A DNA stretch of 64,000 nucleotides from JAALKW01 sp963974485. Lineage in GTDB: Bacteria > Pseudomonadota > Gammaproteobacteria > Legionellales > Legionellaceae. Below the pieces are notes generated by a model. That model was not told the origin of the DNA. It saw only the letters and a program-made list of their open reading frames with translations, and did not search any database. Where the stretch lies: positions 182,849 to 246,848 of the forward strand of contig CAXBBS010000003.1 in the NCBI GenBank assembly GCA_963974485.1. Direction: 5' to 3'. The position numbers were made by a program, and so were the translations under genes. Shown here piece after piece: positions 62,478 through 64,000 of the stretch (the stretch's first letter is position 1; the number at the start of each line of letters is the position of its first letter).

Positions 62478-62696
62478 TTAGTAACGTGTGCACGTGAAGT
62501 TGGTGCCATCGCAATTAACCCACGAGGCAAACTGTATACCGCGCAGCATATTAAGCAACACCTCGCACATCGAAACATGAATGAATCACGTTGAAGTACG
62601 GGCATGCTCAGCGGCGGCCCCGCAAAACTTGGGGCCAAACAAACCCAGCAGTTTTCAAATAATTTAGATCGTTTTTTAGCAAAGCATAAGAAATAG
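62478..62696 (+). pseudogene. Truncated second copy of yaiI
   Basis: Frame reads LVTCAREVGAIAINPRG, then KLYTAQHIKQHLAHRNMNES R, a TGA at about 62593, then STGMLSGGPAKLGAKQTQQF and on to TAG at 62696. It matches the last third of the intact yaiI at about 90% at DNA level (about 17 differences in 190 bp by eye). Only the 3' part survives, with an internal stop. It lies in the same orientation as the intact copy, 4.1 kb away, and both are followed by a related leader and a large effector-like gene. Confidence 0.85.
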
Positions 62697-62757
62697 TTGA
62701 GATCAAATCACCCCTTCATCCTCGCGCAATAAAAGCCAAAACATTTACAACAATCCC

Positions 62758-62786
62758 TTGATGGGTTAAAATAAAACCAATAAAGA
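62758..62786 (+). promoter_or_regulatory. Candidate promoter of the TALE-like gene
   Basis: TTGATG (62758-62763) and TAAAGA (62781-62786) with a 17-bp spacer, 52 bp before the ATG; moderate match. The block resembles the leader of the gene at 58576. Confidence 0.35.
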
Positions 62787-62838
62787 CTTGTAATGCACAT
62801 ACAGGTATTTTTAAACACTTACTCGTGGACTATTTTTA

Positions 62839-64000
62839 ATGCGCCAATCAAATCTAACACCTGAGGACAAACGAAAGAAATACAAGATCTCTTTAGAGCG
62901 CTATGAGCAGGAGCATGCCGCCCTATTAAACGCAGGCTTCACTGCACCGCAAGTCAATAAAATCATCCTAAGAAAGTCATCTTTTAAAACGGTTAATTAT
63001 GTTCTCAACCATCATACGACACTGCGAGAGGCACCATTTTATTTTAGCTCAGAACAAATAATTGCTATGGCGTCAAATAATGGCGGTGCACAAGCCCTTA
63101 AAACCGTGTGTGCATCTTATCAAACACTGCAGGACCTTGGTTTTACACAAGAGCAGATCGTCGCCATGGCGTCTAATAACGGCGGTGCGCAAGCCCTTAA
63201 AACCGTGTGTGACGCCTATCAAACTCCGAAGCACCTTGGTTTTACACCCGAGCAGATGGTCGCCATGGCATCGAACGATGGCGGTGCGCAAGCCCTTAAA
63301 ACCGTGTATGCATCTTATCAAGCACTGCAGGAAATCGGCTTTACATCAGAACAAATCGTCGCCATGGCATCGAACGGTGGTGGTGCGCAAGCCCTTAAAA
63401 CCGTGTGTGCATCTTATCAAACACTGCAGGACCTTGGTTTTACACCCGAGCAGATGGTCGCCATGGCGTCGAATAACGGCGGTGCGCAAGCCCTTAAAAC
63501 CGTGTGTGCATCTTATCAAGCACTACAGGACCTTGGCTTTACATCAGAGCAAATCATCGCCATGGCGTCGAACGGTGGTGGTGCACAAGCCCTTAAAACC
63601 GTGCGTGACTCTTATCAAATACTGCAGGACCTTGATTTTACACCCGAGCAGATGGTCGCCATGGCTTCGAATGGTGGCGGCGCGCAAGCACTCAAAACCG
63701 TGTGTCGCGCCTATCAAACCCTGAAGAACCTTGATTTTACACCTGAGCAAATCGTCGCCATGGCATCGAACAGTGGCGGTGCGCAAGCCCTTAAAACCGT
63801 GTGTGACTCTTATCAAGCACTGCAGGACCTTGGTTGTACACCCGAGCAGATCGTTGCCATGGCGTCTAATAACGGCGGTGCGCAAGCCCTTAAAACCGTG
63901 TGTGCATCTTATCAAACACTACAGGACCTTGGCTTTACATCAGAACAAATCATCGCCATGGCGTCGAACGGTGGTGGTGCACAAGCCCTTAAAACCGTGC
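62839..64000 (+). CDS. TALE-like DNA-binding repeat protein (3' end beyond window)
   Basis: Open from ATG 62839 (an in-frame TAA at 62812 excludes an earlier start; ribosome site weak) to the window end: 387 codons. Residues 1-68 are an N-terminal part with two degenerate repeats, LTPEDKRKKYKISLERY... (6-33) and FTAPQVNKIILRKSSF... (34-66, with basic RK at positions 12-13), like the cryptic repeats of TALEs. From residue 69 come nine full 33-residue repeats and part of a tenth of the form FTPEQIVAMASNxGGAQALKT, then VCASYQTLQDLG. This is the TALE repeat: positions 12-13 vary as NN NN ND NG NN NG NG NS NN NG. By the known code this predicts 5'-R R C T R T T N R T. The nearest relatives by pattern are the Mycetohabitans Bat proteins (NNGGAQAL) rather than Xanthomonas TALEs. 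No signal peptide; nuclear or host targeting is inferred. Codons at 62839-64000 resemble the neighbours. Confidence 0.92.
   Translation, partial: MRQSNLTPEDKRKKYKISLERYEQEHAALLNAGFTAPQVNKIILRKSSFKTVNYVLNHHTTLREAPFYFSSEQIIAMASNNGGAQALKTVCASYQTLQDLGFTQEQIVAMASNNGGAQALKTVCDAYQTPKHLGFTPEQMVAMASNDGGAQALKTVYASYQALQEIGFTSEQIVAMASNGGGAQALKTVCASYQTLQDLGFTPEQMVAMASNNGGAQALKTVCASYQALQDLGFTSEQIIAMASNGGGAQALKTVRDSYQILQDLDFTPEQMVAMASNGGGAQALKTVCRAYQTLKNLDFTPEQIVAMASNSGGAQALKTVCDSYQALQDLGCTPEQIVAMASNNGGAQALKTVCASYQTLQDLGFTSEQIIAMASNGGGAQALKTV
63043..64000 (+). repeat. 99-bp tandem repeat array (TALE-like repeats)
   Basis: Units start at 63043, 63142, 63241, 63340, 63439, 63538, 63637, 63736, 63835 and 63934; the last is cut by the window edge. 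Units are highly similar; the varying bases fall mainly at the two codons after AACGG/TCGAAC (residues 12-13) and at the ends. The first residue of the ninth is Cys instead of Phe. The whole array is coding and in one frame. Confidence 0.97.

Noticed and set aside
63062..63724. 220-codon open frame and long minus-strand open frames in the repeat array
   Set aside because: They are shadows of the TALE-like repeats: same 99-bp period, no plausible start signals, and a codon pattern fitting only frame 62839.
63043..64000. Regular direct repeats that could suggest a CRISPR array
   Set aside because: The period is 99 bp, every unit is in one open frame, and the 'spacers' differ only by two codons; this is a protein repeat array, not repeat-spacer DNA.

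Overview
The window looks like a chromosome segment of a host-associated gammaproteobacterium, most likely of the order Legionellales (Legionella/Coxiella/Berkiella-like); the genus cannot be fixed from the sequence. Supporting this are a moderately AT-rich genome, gammaproteobacterial housekeeping blocks (kdsD/kdsC/lptC/lptA/lptB, argS-SPOR protein, pal-cpoB-queE, an Mla/Mce lipid transporter), a mevalonate pathway for isoprenoids, and many genes with eukaryotic-type domains (SET, ankyrin, leucine-rich repeats, a cyclin box, a J-domain, VPS62-like). Such domains are typical of secreted effectors of amoeba-dwelling bacteria. No secretion system is present in the window, so export of these proteins is inference.

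Layout. 1-17.9 kb: the normally compact LPS locus kdsD-kdsC-lptC-lptA-lptB is opened by two cargo blocks. The first (704-10410) has a diguanylate cyclase/AhpD pair, a secreted VPS62-like protein, a SET-ankyrin-solenoid protein, an unknown protein and an LRR membrane protein. The second (12232-17081) has a SPOR-barrel fusion, a secreted Lcl-type protein, a nitronate monooxygenase, yaeQ and an unknown protein. 18-26 kb: glutaminase, serine deaminase, envelope/secreted proteins, yggX, tRNA-Phe and a glutamate-synthase-like flavoprotein. 26-31 kb: a LuxR-type regulator beside a 1270-residue fusion that joins adenine-phosphoribosyltransferase, XTPase/ITPase and PRPP-synthetase-like modules. 31-41 kb: hemE, folB, a catalytically degenerate P1B-type ATPase, argS, nudC and small conserved genes, with the collapsed remnant of an ABC transporter. 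41-46 kb: a second LuxR gene, an IS256-family element, a decayed transposase, a RhuM-Fic protein and three tRNA genes.

46-58 kb: mevalonate genes in two clusters (fni, mvaA and a phosphomevalonate-kinase-like gene; then mvaD and mevalonate kinase). They are separated by a cyclin-box protein, an acidic small protein, an STAS-MlaE/MlaF/MlaD/PqiC-type lipid transporter and pal-cpoB-queE. 58-64 kb: an effector-like island downstream of yaiI, with an 861-residue coiled-coil protein, a J-domain protein, a broken second copy of the yaiI 3' end and, running off the right edge, a gene for a TALE-like DNA-binding protein.

The most striking item is the TALE-like gene (62839 to the window end): nine complete 33-residue repeats and part of a tenth, with residues 12-13 reading NN NN ND NG NN NG NG NS NN NG. 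It follows a short N-terminal region that itself contains degenerate repeats. Next in interest are the cyclin-box protein, the nucleotide-salvage fusion and the SET-ankyrin-solenoid protein.
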